Positions 36,831 to 46,717 are shown, counted from the stretch's first letter. The stretch is DNA of 64,000 nucleotides from Draconibacterium halophilum (GCF_010448835.1 NZ_CP048409.1:124001-188000), one strand, 5' to 3'. Translations and numbers: made by a program. The notes: generated by a model from the sequence alone, not told the origin.

Positions 36831-38201
36831 TTATCCTCGCAAAGCTTCTACCTCATCAATAGTTTTGGGTTTTGGTTTACCCAGTAACTGTGCTCCATTT
36901 TTGGTCATCACAAAATCTTCTTCGTTACGCATTCCCCCAAAATTCCGATAACCGTCCACCTTTTCCCAATTAATAAAATCGTTGAATTTGCCTTGTCCGC
37001 GCCACTGATCGATTAGTTGTGGAATAAAATAAATTCCAGGCTCAATGGTAAATACATGCCCGGCTCTCAGCGGTTTTGCCAGGCGAAGCGACTTTAAGCC
37101 AAACTGCTTACTTTTTGGCTGCCCATCATAACCCACCCACACTTCACCCAGATCTTCCATGTCGTGTACGTCCATGCCCATCATGTGGCCTGTTCCGCAA
37201 GGGAAAAACAAAGCGTGTGCACCGCTATCAAAAGCATCCATGGCATTTCCCTTTGTGAAGCCCATTGCTTTTAATCCATCGAAAATTGTGGTAGCCGCTG
37301 CTATGTGCGCATTTTTGTAGGGTTTGTCCAATTCCAGTGCATTTATTGCAGCTTCATGTCCTGCCAACGATATTTCGTAAATCTCTTTTTGTTCGGTCGT
37401 AAACTTTTTACTCACCGGGAAAGTACTGGATAGGTCGCCCGAATAGCATAACTCATTCTCGTAACCGGCGTCAACCAAAAAGAGGTCACCTTCTGTTATT
37501 GTGTTGACATGAAAATGATTGTGTAACGTTTGTCCGTTTTTTGTAGCAATTATAGGAAAAGCAATGTTTCCTCCTGCTGCCACTGCAACTTTGTGGATTT
37601 CGGCTGTTACTTCAGCTTCGGTCATTCCCGGACGTGCAAACTTCATGGCCGCTACGTGCATATCAACCGATACATCAACTGCCTGATGCAGCTGTTCGAT
37701 TTCTTCTTTGGTTTTAATCTCACGCTGACTAACCACTGCTTTTACCAAATCGAGCGAGTAGGTATTCGCCACGTCTTTTGGCGCCACATCAATCAGCTCA
37801 AATAATTTTATTTTATTCTCGGGACGATAAAGCGGCAGAAAATGAATCTTCTTGCTTTTCTCAACATGCAAAGACAATTCTTTCAACGGAAAAACTGTTG
37901 ACACACCACATTGAGCTGCCCGCTCGGCAATAGTTGGCTGAGGCCCCATCCACACAATATCGTCGATGGTATAATTATTCCCGAAAATAATTTCCTTGTC
38001 GTTATCAACATCGATTAGCGCGGCCAGCCCCGGATGCTGTATTCCAAAATAATACAAAAAGGTGCTGTCTTGCCTGAAATGATAGGTATTATCAGCATAG
38101 TTCATCGATGATTCATCGTTGCCAAATAACAAAATCAATCCTTCGCCAACCTTCTCTTTTAGAACTTTTCTACGCTCGATGTAAATCTCTTTGTGAAACA
38201 T
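36831..38201 (-). CDS. pepP: Xaa-Pro aminopeptidase (M24B)
   Basis: 456 aa: N-terminal aminopeptidase P domain (LFGNDESSMNYADNTYHFRQDSTFLYYFG), then the pita-bread M24 domain. The two Mn-binding Asp are in LVDAGYENELCYSGDLSSTFP (first and second Asp), the His in GTGHMMGMDVHDMED, and the two Glu in FTIEPGIYF and GGMRNEEDFVMT. Removes N-terminal residues preceding proline in the cytoplasm. No signal peptide. It lies alone on the minus strand. Confidence 0.93.
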   Translation of the reverse strand: MFHKEIYIERRKVLKEKVGEGLILLFGNDESSMNYADNTYHFRQDSTFLYYFGIQHPGLAALIDVDNDKEIIFGNNYTIDDIVWMGPQPTIAERAAQCGVSTVFPLKELSLHVEKSKKIHFLPLYRPENKIKLFELIDVAPKDVANTYSLDLVKAVVSQREIKTKEEIEQLHQAVDVSVDMHVAAMKFARPGMTEAEVTAEIHKVAVAAGGNIAFPIIATKNGQTLHNHFHVNTITEGDLFLVDAGYENELCYSGDLSSTFPVSKKFTTEQKEIYEISLAGHEAAINALELDKPYKNAHIAAATTIFDGLKAMGFTKGNAMDAFDSGAHALFFPCGTGHMMGMDVHDMEDLGEVWVGYDGQPKSKQFGLKSLRLAKPLRAGHVFTIEPGIYFIPQLIDQWRGQGKFNDFINWEKVDGYRNFGGMRNEEDFVMTKNGAQLLGKPKPKTIDEVEALRG

Positions 38202-38359
38202 TTATGAAATTTTTTTATGAAAACGTGAATGTAATAAATTCTCTATTTTTCACTATGACAAATGTTCGGATTGCATTCACAGCAATTCTTTCACAACCTA
38301 TAAAACCACGAAATGATTCAAATCCTTCAATTTTTTTCTTTTTAATATTTTTTAAAAAG

Positions 38360-38367
38360 TACCTTTG
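38360..38367 (+). promoter_or_regulatory. Promoter -7 element for the GH92 gene
   Basis: TACCTTTG matches TAnnTTTG exactly and lies 22 nt before the ATG, the most typical form in this phylum. The upstream region is AT-rich but lacks a clear TTG. Confidence 0.58.
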
Positions 38368-38389
38368 CGCGAAATTTATATAAAAAGAA

Positions 38390-40627
38390 ATGAGAGCACT
38401 AACTGTATTTATCTCCCTTATTTTATTCCTTTCCGGATGTGTTTCAGAGCAAAACCAAACAGAATCGGATGTATTGAACTACGTTGATCCGTTTATCGGA
38501 ACCGGATTTCACGGACATACTTTTCCGGGAGCCACCACACCATTTGGCATGGTTCAGCTAAGTCCGGATACGCACATTATGGGCTGGGATGCCAGTAGCG
38601 GTTATCATTATGAAGATTCTACCATTTATGGTTTCAGTCATACTCATTTGAGCGGCACCGGTATTGGCGATCTTGGCGATGTACTTTTGCTCCCTTACTC
38701 CAACTCCGACGAGTTAAAACCTGTTGGATTGTTTGACAAAAAAGACGAAACAGCATCGCCCGGTTATTATAAAGTGCGGCTAAAAAACCTGAATGTTACT
38801 GCCGAATTAACGGCTACAAAACGCGTAGGCTTTCACCAATATACCTATGACGAAAGTAACGATAGAAATGTATTGCTCGACCTGGGCCACATTTTGCAGC
38901 CCAACTGGGGACACAAAATGATAAAAAATACCATTCACCAAATTGATGATAAAACTTTTGAAGGCGTTCAGAAAACAAAAGGCTGGGCCGAAGATCATTT
39001 GGTTGCTTACCGGATTGAATTCTCTGAGGAATTTGAACGGCTAAAAATATATTCTGAAGGGGAACCCAGCTCAGAAACCAAACTTTCAGGAAAAGATATC
39101 AAGTTACATTTCAGATTTCCGGATAACAATAAAGCCCTGCTGGTAAAAGTAGCTTTATCGGTGGTTGACGAAGAAGGTGCAACTAAAAATATACAAGCTG
39201 AACTTTCGGGGTGGGACTTTGCACAAACTGTTAGGCAGGCCAAAGCCGGGTGGCATGACGCCCTGCAGGGAATTACGATTTCAACAGATGATGAAACGGT
39301 AAAAACCAATTTTTACACCGCACTTTACCACAGCATGATGTCGCCGTTTATTGCGCAGGATGTAGATGGCCGTTACCGTGGAATGGACAAAACCATCCGC
39401 CAGGCGCCCGAAGGATTTACCAACTATACGGTATTTTCTTTGTGGGATACTTTCCGTGCTTTTCACCCGCTCATTACCATTATACGACCTGAAAAGGCCG
39501 GCGAATGGGCCGAGGCGCTGGTTCAGAAATACCGTGAAGGAGGCCTTCTTCCGAAATGGCCGTTGGCATCGAATTACACCGGAACAATGGTGGGCTATCC
39601 GGCAACATCGGTTATGGCCGATGCGCTGGCAAAAGGCTTGGTTCCAAATGCCGATTTGAATGTATGGAAGGAAGCTGCAATAACATCAGCTACATGGCAA
39701 CCCGAGTGGTTTGAAAAACATAAAGGAACACGTGCCGCAGAAGTGATGATGAAGCACATTTATTACAAAGAGAAATATGGGTTTGTGCCATCTGATTCTA
39801 TAACAGCTTCCGTTTCGTATGGTGTTGAAATGGCTTATTATGATTGGTGTGTAGCCGAAATTGCCAAAACTGCCGGCGACGATAAAGCAGCAGATGAGTT
39901 TTACAAAAAGTCGAAATACTACGAAAATTATTTTGATGCCACGACAGGATTTATGCGCGGGAAAAACGGCGATGGCAGTTGGCGTACGCCTTTTAATCCC
40001 AAATACTCCGATCATAATCATGCCGACTACACCGAAGGTAATGCCTACCAGTGGAGCTATTTTGCGCCGCATGACACGAATGGAATGGTCGATTTGTTCG
40101 GTAGTAAAGATGCTTTCGAATCGAGTTTGGACAGCCTCTTTACAACCAGCTCCGAGATATTGGGAGAAAATGCTTCGGCGGATATCACCGGACTGATTGG
40201 GCAATATGCACACGGAAACGAGCCAAGTCACCACATGGCTTATTTATACAACTACACCAACGCAAAGTGGAAAACACAAAAATACCTCGACCACGTGTTG
40301 TACGATTTCTATCTGCCAGAACCTGCAGGAATAATTGGTAACGAAGATTGCGGACAGATGTCAGCGTGGTATGTATTAAACGCCATTGGTTTTTACCAGG
40401 TTTGCCCCGGCGACCCGACATATACAATTGGGCGTCCTGTCGTTGATAAAGCTTCGGTGAGAGTTCCTGGGGGTAGTTTTGAGATCCTTGCTCATAACAA
40501 TTCAAAAGAAAATAAATACATCGACAAAGTTTTATTAAACGGAGAGACATTGAATGAGCCATTCTTTTCGCATGAAGACTTGATGAAAGGTGGCAAACTG
40601 GAATTTTTTATGTCAGCAGAACATTAG
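38390..40627 (+). CDS. Alpha-mannosidase, GH92 lipoprotein
   Basis: 745 aa with a lipoprotein signal (SLILFLSGC). The GH92 hallmarks are present: FIGTGFHGHTFPGATTPFGMVQLSPDT at the N-terminus, GYHYEDSTIYGFSHTHLSGTG, WDTFRAFHPL, the active-site glutamate in NEPSHHMAYLYNY (E611), and NEDCGQMSAWYVLNAIGFY with the catalytic Asp. It hydrolyses exo-alpha-mannosides using a Ca2+-dependent inverting mechanism, at the cell surface or periplasm. Its natural substrate could be N-glycan or yeast mannan. No other mannanase or SusCD genes adjoin it, but GH130 at 45742 is of a matching sugar class. Confidence 0.93.
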   Translation: MRALTVFISLILFLSGCVSEQNQTESDVLNYVDPFIGTGFHGHTFPGATTPFGMVQLSPDTHIMGWDASSGYHYEDSTIYGFSHTHLSGTGIGDLGDVLLLPYSNSDELKPVGLFDKKDETASPGYYKVRLKNLNVTAELTATKRVGFHQYTYDESNDRNVLLDLGHILQPNWGHKMIKNTIHQIDDKTFEGVQKTKGWAEDHLVAYRIEFSEEFERLKIYSEGEPSSETKLSGKDIKLHFRFPDNNKALLVKVALSVVDEEGATKNIQAELSGWDFAQTVRQAKAGWHDALQGITISTDDETVKTNFYTALYHSMMSPFIAQDVDGRYRGMDKTIRQAPEGFTNYTVFSLWDTFRAFHPLITIIRPEKAGEWAEALVQKYREGGLLPKWPLASNYTGTMVGYPATSVMADALAKGLVPNADLNVWKEAAITSATWQPEWFEKHKGTRAAEVMMKHIYYKEKYGFVPSDSITASVSYGVEMAYYDWCVAEIAKTAGDDKAADEFYKKSKYYENYFDATTGFMRGKNGDGSWRTPFNPKYSDHNHADYTEGNAYQWSYFAPHDTNGMVDLFGSKDAFESSLDSLFTTSSEILGENASADITGLIGQYAHGNEPSHHMAYLYNYTNAKWKTQKYLDHVLYDFYLPEPAGIIGNEDCGQMSAWYVLNAIGFYQVCPGDPTYTIGRPVVDKASVRVPGGSFEILAHNNSKENKYIDKVLLNGETLNEPFFSHEDLMKGGKLEFFMSAEH

Positions 40628-40678
40628 CCCACGCAACCTTTAATAAACATTGTTCATCTGTGTACTAAACAAAAGACA

Positions 40679-41296
40679 ATGCGAACTAGTTATTTTTTCT
40701 TGTTAAGCCTGCTACTGCTGGCTTTTACTTCATGCACCGACAGTTCTGATGACGAACTTGAAATGCCGGAACGTAGTTATACCAAACTGATCGAACGTAA
40801 TTCAGACAATACTTTTGAGGCCGAATTGATCACAAAAGGCGAATCGTATTACCCTCCACGCCAGGATGTTATTGACGCCACTGAATGGTCGGGCATGGAA
40901 GTACCTGAAACAGCTTATTGGTATTACAATCATTTTGATGGGGTACTGATTCCATACTGCATTACCACCGACGCCATTGATTATTATTCCGACTTAATCG
41001 ATCAATACAATGCGAACAAAGACGATGTTTTCTTTCTTACCGCTGAATTCACCTATACGGCAAATGTTTCTTTTCATGATGTTTACACTTCACCCGACAC
41101 CAATTCTGAAGGCCACAATGTTGAGCCGCAAAATTTTGAGTCGGTTTATGTGGTAACACTCGATTTATACTGGATGGACTACTGTGGACCTCTTTGTGCC
41201 ATGTGGATTGAAAAACAACGAATTGTTGTTTTTGATGAATCGGGCGATTTACTTGAAGTCTTTATGGACGGAACGATATCAGTTCCGGTTTCCTAA
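40679..41296 (+). CDS. Lipoprotein of unknown function
   Basis: 205 aa with a lipoprotein signal (LLLLAFTSCTDSSDD) followed by an acidic, Tyr/Trp-rich domain (ETAYWYYNHFDGVLIP, VVTLDLYWMDYCGPLCAMWIEKQR). No family recognised. It starts 51 nt after GH92 and could be on the same transcript, ending at the strong terminator at 41311-41354. Confidence 0.68.
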   Translation: MRTSYFFLLSLLLLAFTSCTDSSDDELEMPERSYTKLIERNSDNTFEAELITKGESYYPPRQDVIDATEWSGMEVPETAYWYYNHFDGVLIPYCITTDAIDYYSDLIDQYNANKDDVFFLTAEFTYTANVSFHDVYTSPDTNSEGHNVEPQNFESVYVVTLDLYWMDYCGPLCAMWIEKQRIVVFDESGDLLEVFMDGTISVPVS

Positions 41297-41310
41297 CCAA
41301 TTCGAATATA

Positions 41311-41354
41311 AAAAGAGCCTTACGATCTTTTATCGATCTATGTAAGGCTCTTTT
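41311..41354. terminator. Bidirectional terminator
   Basis: Perfect 12-bp stem AAAAGAGCCTTA (41311-41322) / TAAGGCTCTTTT (41343-41354), with A-rich sequence on one side and T-rich on the other, so it can stop transcription from either direction: the lipoprotein gene to the left and the truncated M1 gene to the right. Confidence 0.85.
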
Positions 41355-41369
41355 ACTTTTTAAACTGTA

Positions 41370-41594
41370 TCAGAAGAGTATAGCATCCAAGTATTGAATC
41401 AGATTACTGCCGATGATTGTACTGTCTGCCGGATCTACTTTTACATTTAAATGATAATAAGTGAGATCCCACCAAACTCTTTCCGGCGTAATGCTCCCGC
41501 GTAATGTATCCTGATGTGTAAAATTTGTTTTTTGTGCAGCTGCATTCAATACCAAAACAACCAACAATGCTGCAATAAATAATCTGTGTCTCAT
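41370..41594 (-). pseudogene. N-terminal fragment of an M1-family metallopeptidase
   Basis: A 74-codon ORF: signal peptide (MRHRLFIAALLVVLVLNAAAQ) then TLRGSITPERVWWDLTYYHLNVKVDPADSTI, which matches the N-terminal strands of M1 peptidases in Bacteroidota, where ~600-700 residues including HExxH should follow. Homology stops at about QYL and the frame ends 15 codons before a terminator. The missing parts are not encoded nearby in another frame. The frame begins at TTG (41597); the ATG at 41594 is preferred. A short functional peptide cannot be excluded, but a truncated relic is more likely. Confidence 0.65.
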
Positions 41595-41618
41595 CAAACT
41601 ACAATTTAGAAATCCGTG

Positions 41619-43466
41619 TTATTGAATTGCTTTATTGTATGCATCTGCTCCGCCAACAACCGGAATCTCAATGCTTGTTCCGTTCAAATCAACCGTTAAT
41701 TCTGTTCCGGGCTTTGGATGAAGCGTAAAATCTTTATCACTTGAAAAAATCATCAAGCCAATCTGCTGCCCGGCTTTAATTACCTGATCATCGGGTTGCA
41801 GCTCGAAAGTTATTTCGTAAAACGTACCCGGTTTTAGTGGTTGGCTTTCACGCAGTGATTTATAATTCTGCAAATCGGCCCAGCCACGGGTGATAATATT
41901 ATCGGTAATTTTAACACGGCGACCATTATTCCATGGCAACGACACCAGGTAAACTGAAAGATTGACGGCCGGTTTGCTGCTGGCAGCTTTAATCGTAATT
42001 TTTGATTTACCGGAAAGATGCAGTTCTTCTTTCAACTCGGGACTTACATACATTAAGCGGTGTTCTGTAATTTCAGCCTCTGCCAGTGCCTCTCCCGAAA
42101 ACGAGTAATTATCAACCAGCGTTTCATTTGCTTGCTCTGAAGGCTGCACGGTAACAAGTGCACCATGAGCAGGTGCTCCTGAAGTAAGGAAAAACGTCAC
42201 CGGACTGGCATCAGGGTTTGGATAATCTTTATACGGCGTAGGCTTGTCGCGTTCGTCATCTTCGCGAACGATCCAGGCTTTTGGATCGTTTTCCACACCA
42301 TTTTCTACACCAAACAAATAGCGCGTAAACCAACGGTTCATCATACTAATTGGTGGTGGTCCACCGTGTCCGTTTTGGTGATAGTAAATCTGGGTGGGAA
42401 TTCCTTTTGCTTTTGCAGCTTCGTAAATGCGATAACTGTGCTCGGGCATAACATTCCAATCGTTAAACCCGTGCGACATCAGCAAAGCTGCTTTCATCGG
42501 CTCCATATCATTCAGGTAATCACGTCCGGCCCAAAAGTCATTATAGTCGCCGGTAATTCGGTCCTGTCCGTTTTTCATTTCATCATCGCGAACTGTTTTT
42601 CGGGCAAATGCACGTTTATCCAAATCACCGCTGTGAATAAAATCGAAAAGCACATCTACATCTTCACCCAAATAACCTCCGGGAGACCGCACCAAACCAT
42701 TCGAGCGGTAATAATGATAATAAGAAGTGTTTGGTGCCACAGGAATGATTGCTTCCAAACCTTCCACTCCTGTTGTTGCAGCTGCCAGTGGCAGTGTTCC
42801 GTTATACGAAGTTCCGGTCATTCCCACTTTCCCTGTACTCCAGTAGGCCTCAACTTCTTCGTCTCCTCTTCTGGTTTTGTAACCTTTTGCACGTCCGCAA
42901 AGCCAGTCGATAACTGCTTTTGGTGCCAGCGATTCGTTATCGCCACCAACTGTTGGTGAGCCATCAGACAATCCCGTTCCGGGCGATGAAGAATGAACAA
43001 CAACATAACCACGAGGTACCCAGGTAGACACATGACCTTTTGAAATGATCGGCCTTTTTCCTCGTCGTTGAATTTCGGGTGGATGCACATGTTGGGTTGG
43101 TTTCTCGCCAATTTCGTGACGCACATCCCAAAAAAACTCGCGATTATTTCCTGCTGTACCGGCAAAATACGGGCTTGAATTATATACCACCGGAAGTTTT
43201 AATCCTTCGCTTTCGGTTTGTCGTGGACGCGTTACATCAACATGCATACGGTCCAAAAGACCATCGCCATCCGAGTCAAATTCGGTTTCCACCCAAAGGT
43301 CTTCGCGAATCCAGTAAGCCGGATCTTCAAACGCTTTTACAATTTGCGCCTCTCCATTTTCAAAAAAAGGCTTTGCCGGTTCTTTCTGTGCACGGCTATC
43401 AATAGGGCACAACTGAACAAGAACCAAACAAACAACACTTAAAATCAGTTTTTTACTACTCTTCAT
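41619..43466 (-). CDS. Exported X-Pro dipeptidyl-peptidase/CocE-type hydrolase (S15)
   Basis: 615 aa with a signal peptide (MKSSKKLILSVVCLVLVQLCPIDSRA). Alpha/beta hydrolase domain: nucleophile Ser in GMTGTSYNGTLPLAAA, acid Asp likely in SHGFNDWNV, His in QNGHGGPPPIS. A C-terminal beta-sandwich (~430-610) of the X-Pro C-terminal type follows (SGEALAEAEITEHRL, GVVTDPDV-like). It could release dipeptides X-Pro or hydrolyse esters; substrate not certain. Its downstream gene is the M1 remnant, separated by 24 nt, so the two may have formed a peptidase operon. Confidence 0.87.
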   Translation of the reverse strand: MKSSKKLILSVVCLVLVQLCPIDSRAQKEPAKPFFENGEAQIVKAFEDPAYWIREDLWVETEFDSDGDGLLDRMHVDVTRPRQTESEGLKLPVVYNSSPYFAGTAGNNREFFWDVRHEIGEKPTQHVHPPEIQRRGKRPIISKGHVSTWVPRGYVVVHSSSPGTGLSDGSPTVGGDNESLAPKAVIDWLCGRAKGYKTRRGDEEVEAYWSTGKVGMTGTSYNGTLPLAAATTGVEGLEAIIPVAPNTSYYHYYRSNGLVRSPGGYLGEDVDVLFDFIHSGDLDKRAFARKTVRDDEMKNGQDRITGDYNDFWAGRDYLNDMEPMKAALLMSHGFNDWNVMPEHSYRIYEAAKAKGIPTQIYYHQNGHGGPPPISMMNRWFTRYLFGVENGVENDPKAWIVREDDERDKPTPYKDYPNPDASPVTFFLTSGAPAHGALVTVQPSEQANETLVDNYSFSGEALAEAEITEHRLMYVSPELKEELHLSGKSKITIKAASSKPAVNLSVYLVSLPWNNGRRVKITDNIITRGWADLQNYKSLRESQPLKPGTFYEITFELQPDDQVIKAGQQIGLMIFSSDKDFTLHPKPGTELTVDLNGTSIEIPVVGGADAYNKAIQ

Positions 43467-43730
43467 CCTAACAATTTTTTTGCAGCCCTTGATGGTAAAA
43501 ACACAACCACAGACTGTTTTATTACAGTTTTTTTTATGATATGCCTACAAAAAACAGGGGGTAACAGGCTAATTTATTTGAAAAGTTAAATATAAACACA
43601 CTCAGGATTAATTTGATGACGAATGACAGACTTTGTTAAATATTTGTAAGGAATTAAAGCATAATTCATCCTTTTCTTAATTTAAAGAGTTATTTGTATT
43701 TTATTTACATCAACTATTAATTCGACAGTT

Positions 43731-44168
43731 ATGAGACAAATCGTTTGCCCAATATCGAAAGATAAAGTGGACGAAAAAATTACCCGAATAAACGCCCTAG
43801 TTGGAATTTTACTGGTTATAACAGCTTTTGTAATGAATTCGTCAATCTTTTTGATTGTGCTGATGGCCGACTTTTTTATGCGTGCTTTTACCCAGGTAAA
43901 GCACAGCCCGATTAGTTATGTTAGTCATCGTTTGTCGAATGCACTTAACTTAAAAGAGAAACCAATATCTAAAGCACCAAAAATATTTGCTGCCCGACTT
44001 GGTTTCGTAATGTCGCTTATAATTGTTGGCTTGTTTTTAACGCAGCTAAACACTGCAGCAATGATTGTTGCCAGCATGCTGGTATTTTTTGCATCGCTCG
44101 AATTTGCGTTGGGTATTTGTATGGGCTGCATTATATACACTTATATCGTACTACCATTTTATAAATAA
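43731..44168 (+). CDS. DUF4395 membrane protein
   Basis: 145 aa. N-terminal CPISKDKVDEKITRINAL, then four hydrophobic helices with RLGFVMSLIIVGLFL and the C-terminal GICMGCIIYTYIV, matching the DUF4395 family (four-helix membrane proteins, often near thiol-redox or sulfur proteins). Conserved Cys near the start and CMGC at the end suggest metal or thiol chemistry. The biological role is unknown. It ends at the terminator at 44195. Confidence 0.8.
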   Translation: MRQIVCPISKDKVDEKITRINALVGILLVITAFVMNSSIFLIVLMADFFMRAFTQVKHSPISYVSHRLSNALNLKEKPISKAPKIFAARLGFVMSLIIVGLFLTQLNTAAMIVASMLVFFASLEFALGICMGCIIYTYIVLPFYK

Positions 44169-44194
44169 TTCTACTTAATACAATTTTTCGGTTT

Positions 44195-44228
44195 AAAGGC
44201 TTCTGTTTAATTACAGAGGCCTTTTTTA
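44195..44228 (+). terminator. Terminator of the DUF4395 gene
   Basis: 12-bp stem AAAGGCTTCTGT (44195-44206) / ACAGAGGCCTTT (44213-44224; one G-T wobble), 6-nt loop TTAATT, followed by six T. Confidence 0.85.
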
Positions 44229-44444
44229 TTTTCCATTTCCAACAAATCGAATTAAGAATGCCACCGTCACACAAATTGGTGAGTGTAAATTTCTTAGTCT
44301 TCATATTAAATTTTTGTCGACATTCGGATTGTTTACGAAGAAGTTTGTGGGCTAGCTTTTTAAATTTATTTAAAATTGCTTCACTTATTTATAAAAAATC
44401 GCACGGCTTTTTCGATTATCAACTTGTAACGGTAACAACCACTG

Positions 44445-45749
44445 ATGGTAAAAACAAGAAACAACGTCACTAATCCTGCGCTGTGGGTTCCAACTGCCTA
44501 TTTTGCAATGGGATTGCCTTTTATGGTACTGGCACAATCAACAGCTATCATGTATAAAAACATGGGGATCTCCGATTCGAAGATTGCGTTCTGGACCTCG
44601 CTGATTATGCTTCCGTGGACCTTAAAACCATTGTGGAGCCCGGTTTTAGAGATGTTTAAATCAAAGAAATTCTTTGTTGTAACCAGCCAATTTATTACGG
44701 CAATAACTTTTGCATTAATTGCTTTTGCGCTTCCCCTACCCAACTTTTTTGCATACACCATTGCCTTGCTTGGGGTTATTGGATTTAGCGGTGCCACCAC
44801 CGATATTGCAACCGATGGCGTTTACCTCAGCGTTCTATCATTAAAAGATCAAGCAAAATACATTGGTTGGCAGGGGGCTTCATATAACGTTGGGAAATTT
44901 CTGGCCTATGGTGGATTTGTTACCATCGCCGGAATTCTTGAAAAACAAATGGGCGTGGTAAATGCCTGGGTAGCTGTTATGCTTGGAATTGGTGGCGTGA
45001 TGGCTCTAGTAGGTCTTTATCACTCGCGCATGTTACCCGGCGGCGAAACTTCGACATCGGAAGTAAAAAGCCTGAAGGAAGGATTTACCACACTTTGGGA
45101 TGTACTAAGAACATTTTTTCAGAAAAAATACATTTACTGTTACATTGCCTTTATTGTATTGTACCGTTTTGCCGAAGGATTTGCCATAAAAATTGCACCG
45201 CTGTTTTTTAAAGCTGCCGTTGCCGATGGCGGACTAGGGTTATCAACCACCGAAATTGGCGTGATTTACGGAACCTTCGGAACAGCTGCATTTGTAGCAG
45301 GTTCGATACTTGCAGGCTACTTTATTGCGCGCCGCGGATTAAAAAAAGCATTGTTAATTCTGGTTAGTACCTTTAATATTCCTTTTCTGGTGTATGCTTT
45401 GCTGGCCCATTATCAACCATCGAGCCTTTACCTGGTAGGCGGCGCAGTTGTTCTCGAATATTTTGGCTATGGTTTTGGTTTTGTTGGCCTAATGTTGTTT
45501 ATGATGCAGCAGGTAGCTCCCGGAAAATACAAAATGGCACACTATGCTTTTGCCACCGGAATAATGAATCTTGGCTTTATGGTGCCATCGATGCTAAGTG
45601 GTTATATTAGCGACTGGCTGGGCTATAAAATGTTTTTTGCCTGGGTGTTGATAGCTACCATTCCAATATTTATTGCTGCACGATTTGTGCCTTTCGGACA
45701 CTCCGATAATGAAGATGACGAAAAAATAGAAATAGAGAAAAATGGCTAA
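44445..45749 (+). CDS. MFS transporter, PAT/AmpG-like; likely mannoside uptake
   Basis: 434 aa with 12 predicted helices. The N-terminus NPALWVPTAYFAMGLPFMVL and a central AYGFGFVGLMLFMMQQVAPGKYKMAHYAF match the PAT/AmpG-like MFS group found next to GH130 phosphorylases. Charged residues in the loop between helices 2 and 3 and the RRGLKK loop are typical. The stop codon overlaps the GH130 ATG by 8 nt, so the two are coupled. This suggests import of beta-mannooligosaccharides or mannosyl-N-acetylglucosamine. Specificity inferred from context only. Confidence 0.87.
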   Translation: MVKTRNNVTNPALWVPTAYFAMGLPFMVLAQSTAIMYKNMGISDSKIAFWTSLIMLPWTLKPLWSPVLEMFKSKKFFVVTSQFITAITFALIAFALPLPNFFAYTIALLGVIGFSGATTDIATDGVYLSVLSLKDQAKYIGWQGASYNVGKFLAYGGFVTIAGILEKQMGVVNAWVAVMLGIGGVMALVGLYHSRMLPGGETSTSEVKSLKEGFTTLWDVLRTFFQKKYIYCYIAFIVLYRFAEGFAIKIAPLFFKAAVADGGLGLSTTEIGVIYGTFGTAAFVAGSILAGYFIARRGLKKALLILVSTFNIPFLVYALLAHYQPSSLYLVGGAVVLEYFGYGFGFVGLMLFMMQQVAPGKYKMAHYAFATGIMNLGFMVPSMLSGYISDWLGYKMFFAWVLIATIPIFIAARFVPFGHSDNEDDEKIEIEKNG

Positions 45750-46710
45750 TAAAGTAAACATACCTTTTGAAGAGCGCCCTAAAAATTGCACCGATGTTAT
45801 GTGGCGCTATTCCCAAAATCCGGTAATTGGCCGGTACGAAATTCCTACATCAAACAGTATTTTCAACAGTGCTGTTGTGCCTTTTGAAGATGGTTTTGCC
45901 GGCGTTTTTCGCTGCGACAACAAAGCTGTTCAGATGAACATTTTTGATGGTTTTAGCAAAGACGGAATCAACTGGGACATCAATCATGAACCCATTGAAA
46001 TGGTTGCCGGAAATACGGAGATGATCGAATCGGATTATAAATACGATCCGCGGGTTACCTGGATTGAAGACCGCTACTGGGTAACCTGGTGTAACGGTTA
46101 CCACGGACCAACAATCGGCATTGCCTATACTTTTGATTTCAAAACCTTTCACCAGTGTGAGAATGCCTTTTTACCTTTTAACCGGAATGGTGTGCTTTTC
46201 CCTGAAAAAATTAACGGAAAATACGCCATGTTAAGTCGCCCAAGCGATAATGGTCATACACCTTTTGGCGATATTTACATCAGTTACAGCCCGGATATGA
46301 AATACTGGGGCGAACACCGCTGTGTAATGAAAGTTACTCCGTTTGAGCTGAGTGCCTGGCAGTGTACAAAAATTGGCGCCGGATCGGTTCCTATTAAAAC
46401 TGAAGAAGGCTGGCTGGAGTTCTATCACGGTGTAATCAACACTTGTAATGGATTTCGTTACTCAATGGGAGCTGCCATTCTCGATCTGGAAGATCCAACA
46501 AAAGTGCTGTACCGCACACAGCCATATTTGCTGGCTCCTGCAGCGCCTTACGAACTGGCCGGCGATGTACCGAATGTAGTATTCCCTTGTGCCGCACTTA
46601 GCGATGGTGAAAAAATAGCCGTTTATTACGGTGCTGCCGATACGGTTGTGGGAATGGCTTTTGCTTACCAGCAGGAATTGATTGATTTTATTAAGGAAAA
46701 TTCGATATAA
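45742..46710 (+). CDS. Beta-1,4-mannoside phosphorylase, GH130
   Basis: 322 aa, five-bladed propeller of the GH130 family. Catalytic Asp is D102 in KYDPRVTWIEDRYWVTW (the conserved D-P-R); other signatures are SRPSDNGHTPFGDIYIS, GAGSVPIKTEEGWLEFYHGV and the C-terminal VVFPCAAL...VYYGAADTVVG. Phosphorolyses beta-mannosidic bonds, yielding mannose-1-phosphate. No signal peptide, so cytoplasmic, consistent with the coupled transporter. Whether it acts on mannobiose, longer mannans or Man-GlcNAc cannot be told. Confidence 0.95.
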   Translation: MANKVNIPFEERPKNCTDVMWRYSQNPVIGRYEIPTSNSIFNSAVVPFEDGFAGVFRCDNKAVQMNIFDGFSKDGINWDINHEPIEMVAGNTEMIESDYKYDPRVTWIEDRYWVTWCNGYHGPTIGIAYTFDFKTFHQCENAFLPFNRNGVLFPEKINGKYAMLSRPSDNGHTPFGDIYISYSPDMKYWGEHRCVMKVTPFELSAWQCTKIGAGSVPIKTEEGWLEFYHGVINTCNGFRYSMGAAILDLEDPTKVLYRTQPYLLAPAAPYELAGDVPNVVFPCAALSDGEKIAVYYGAADTVVGMAFAYQQELIDFIKENSI

Positions 46711-46717
46711 AATAGTA

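Noticed and set aside
44258..44473. 71-codon ORF ahead of the MFS gene
   Set aside because: Overlaps the true MFS start, has no recognised feature and lies in the leader after a terminator.
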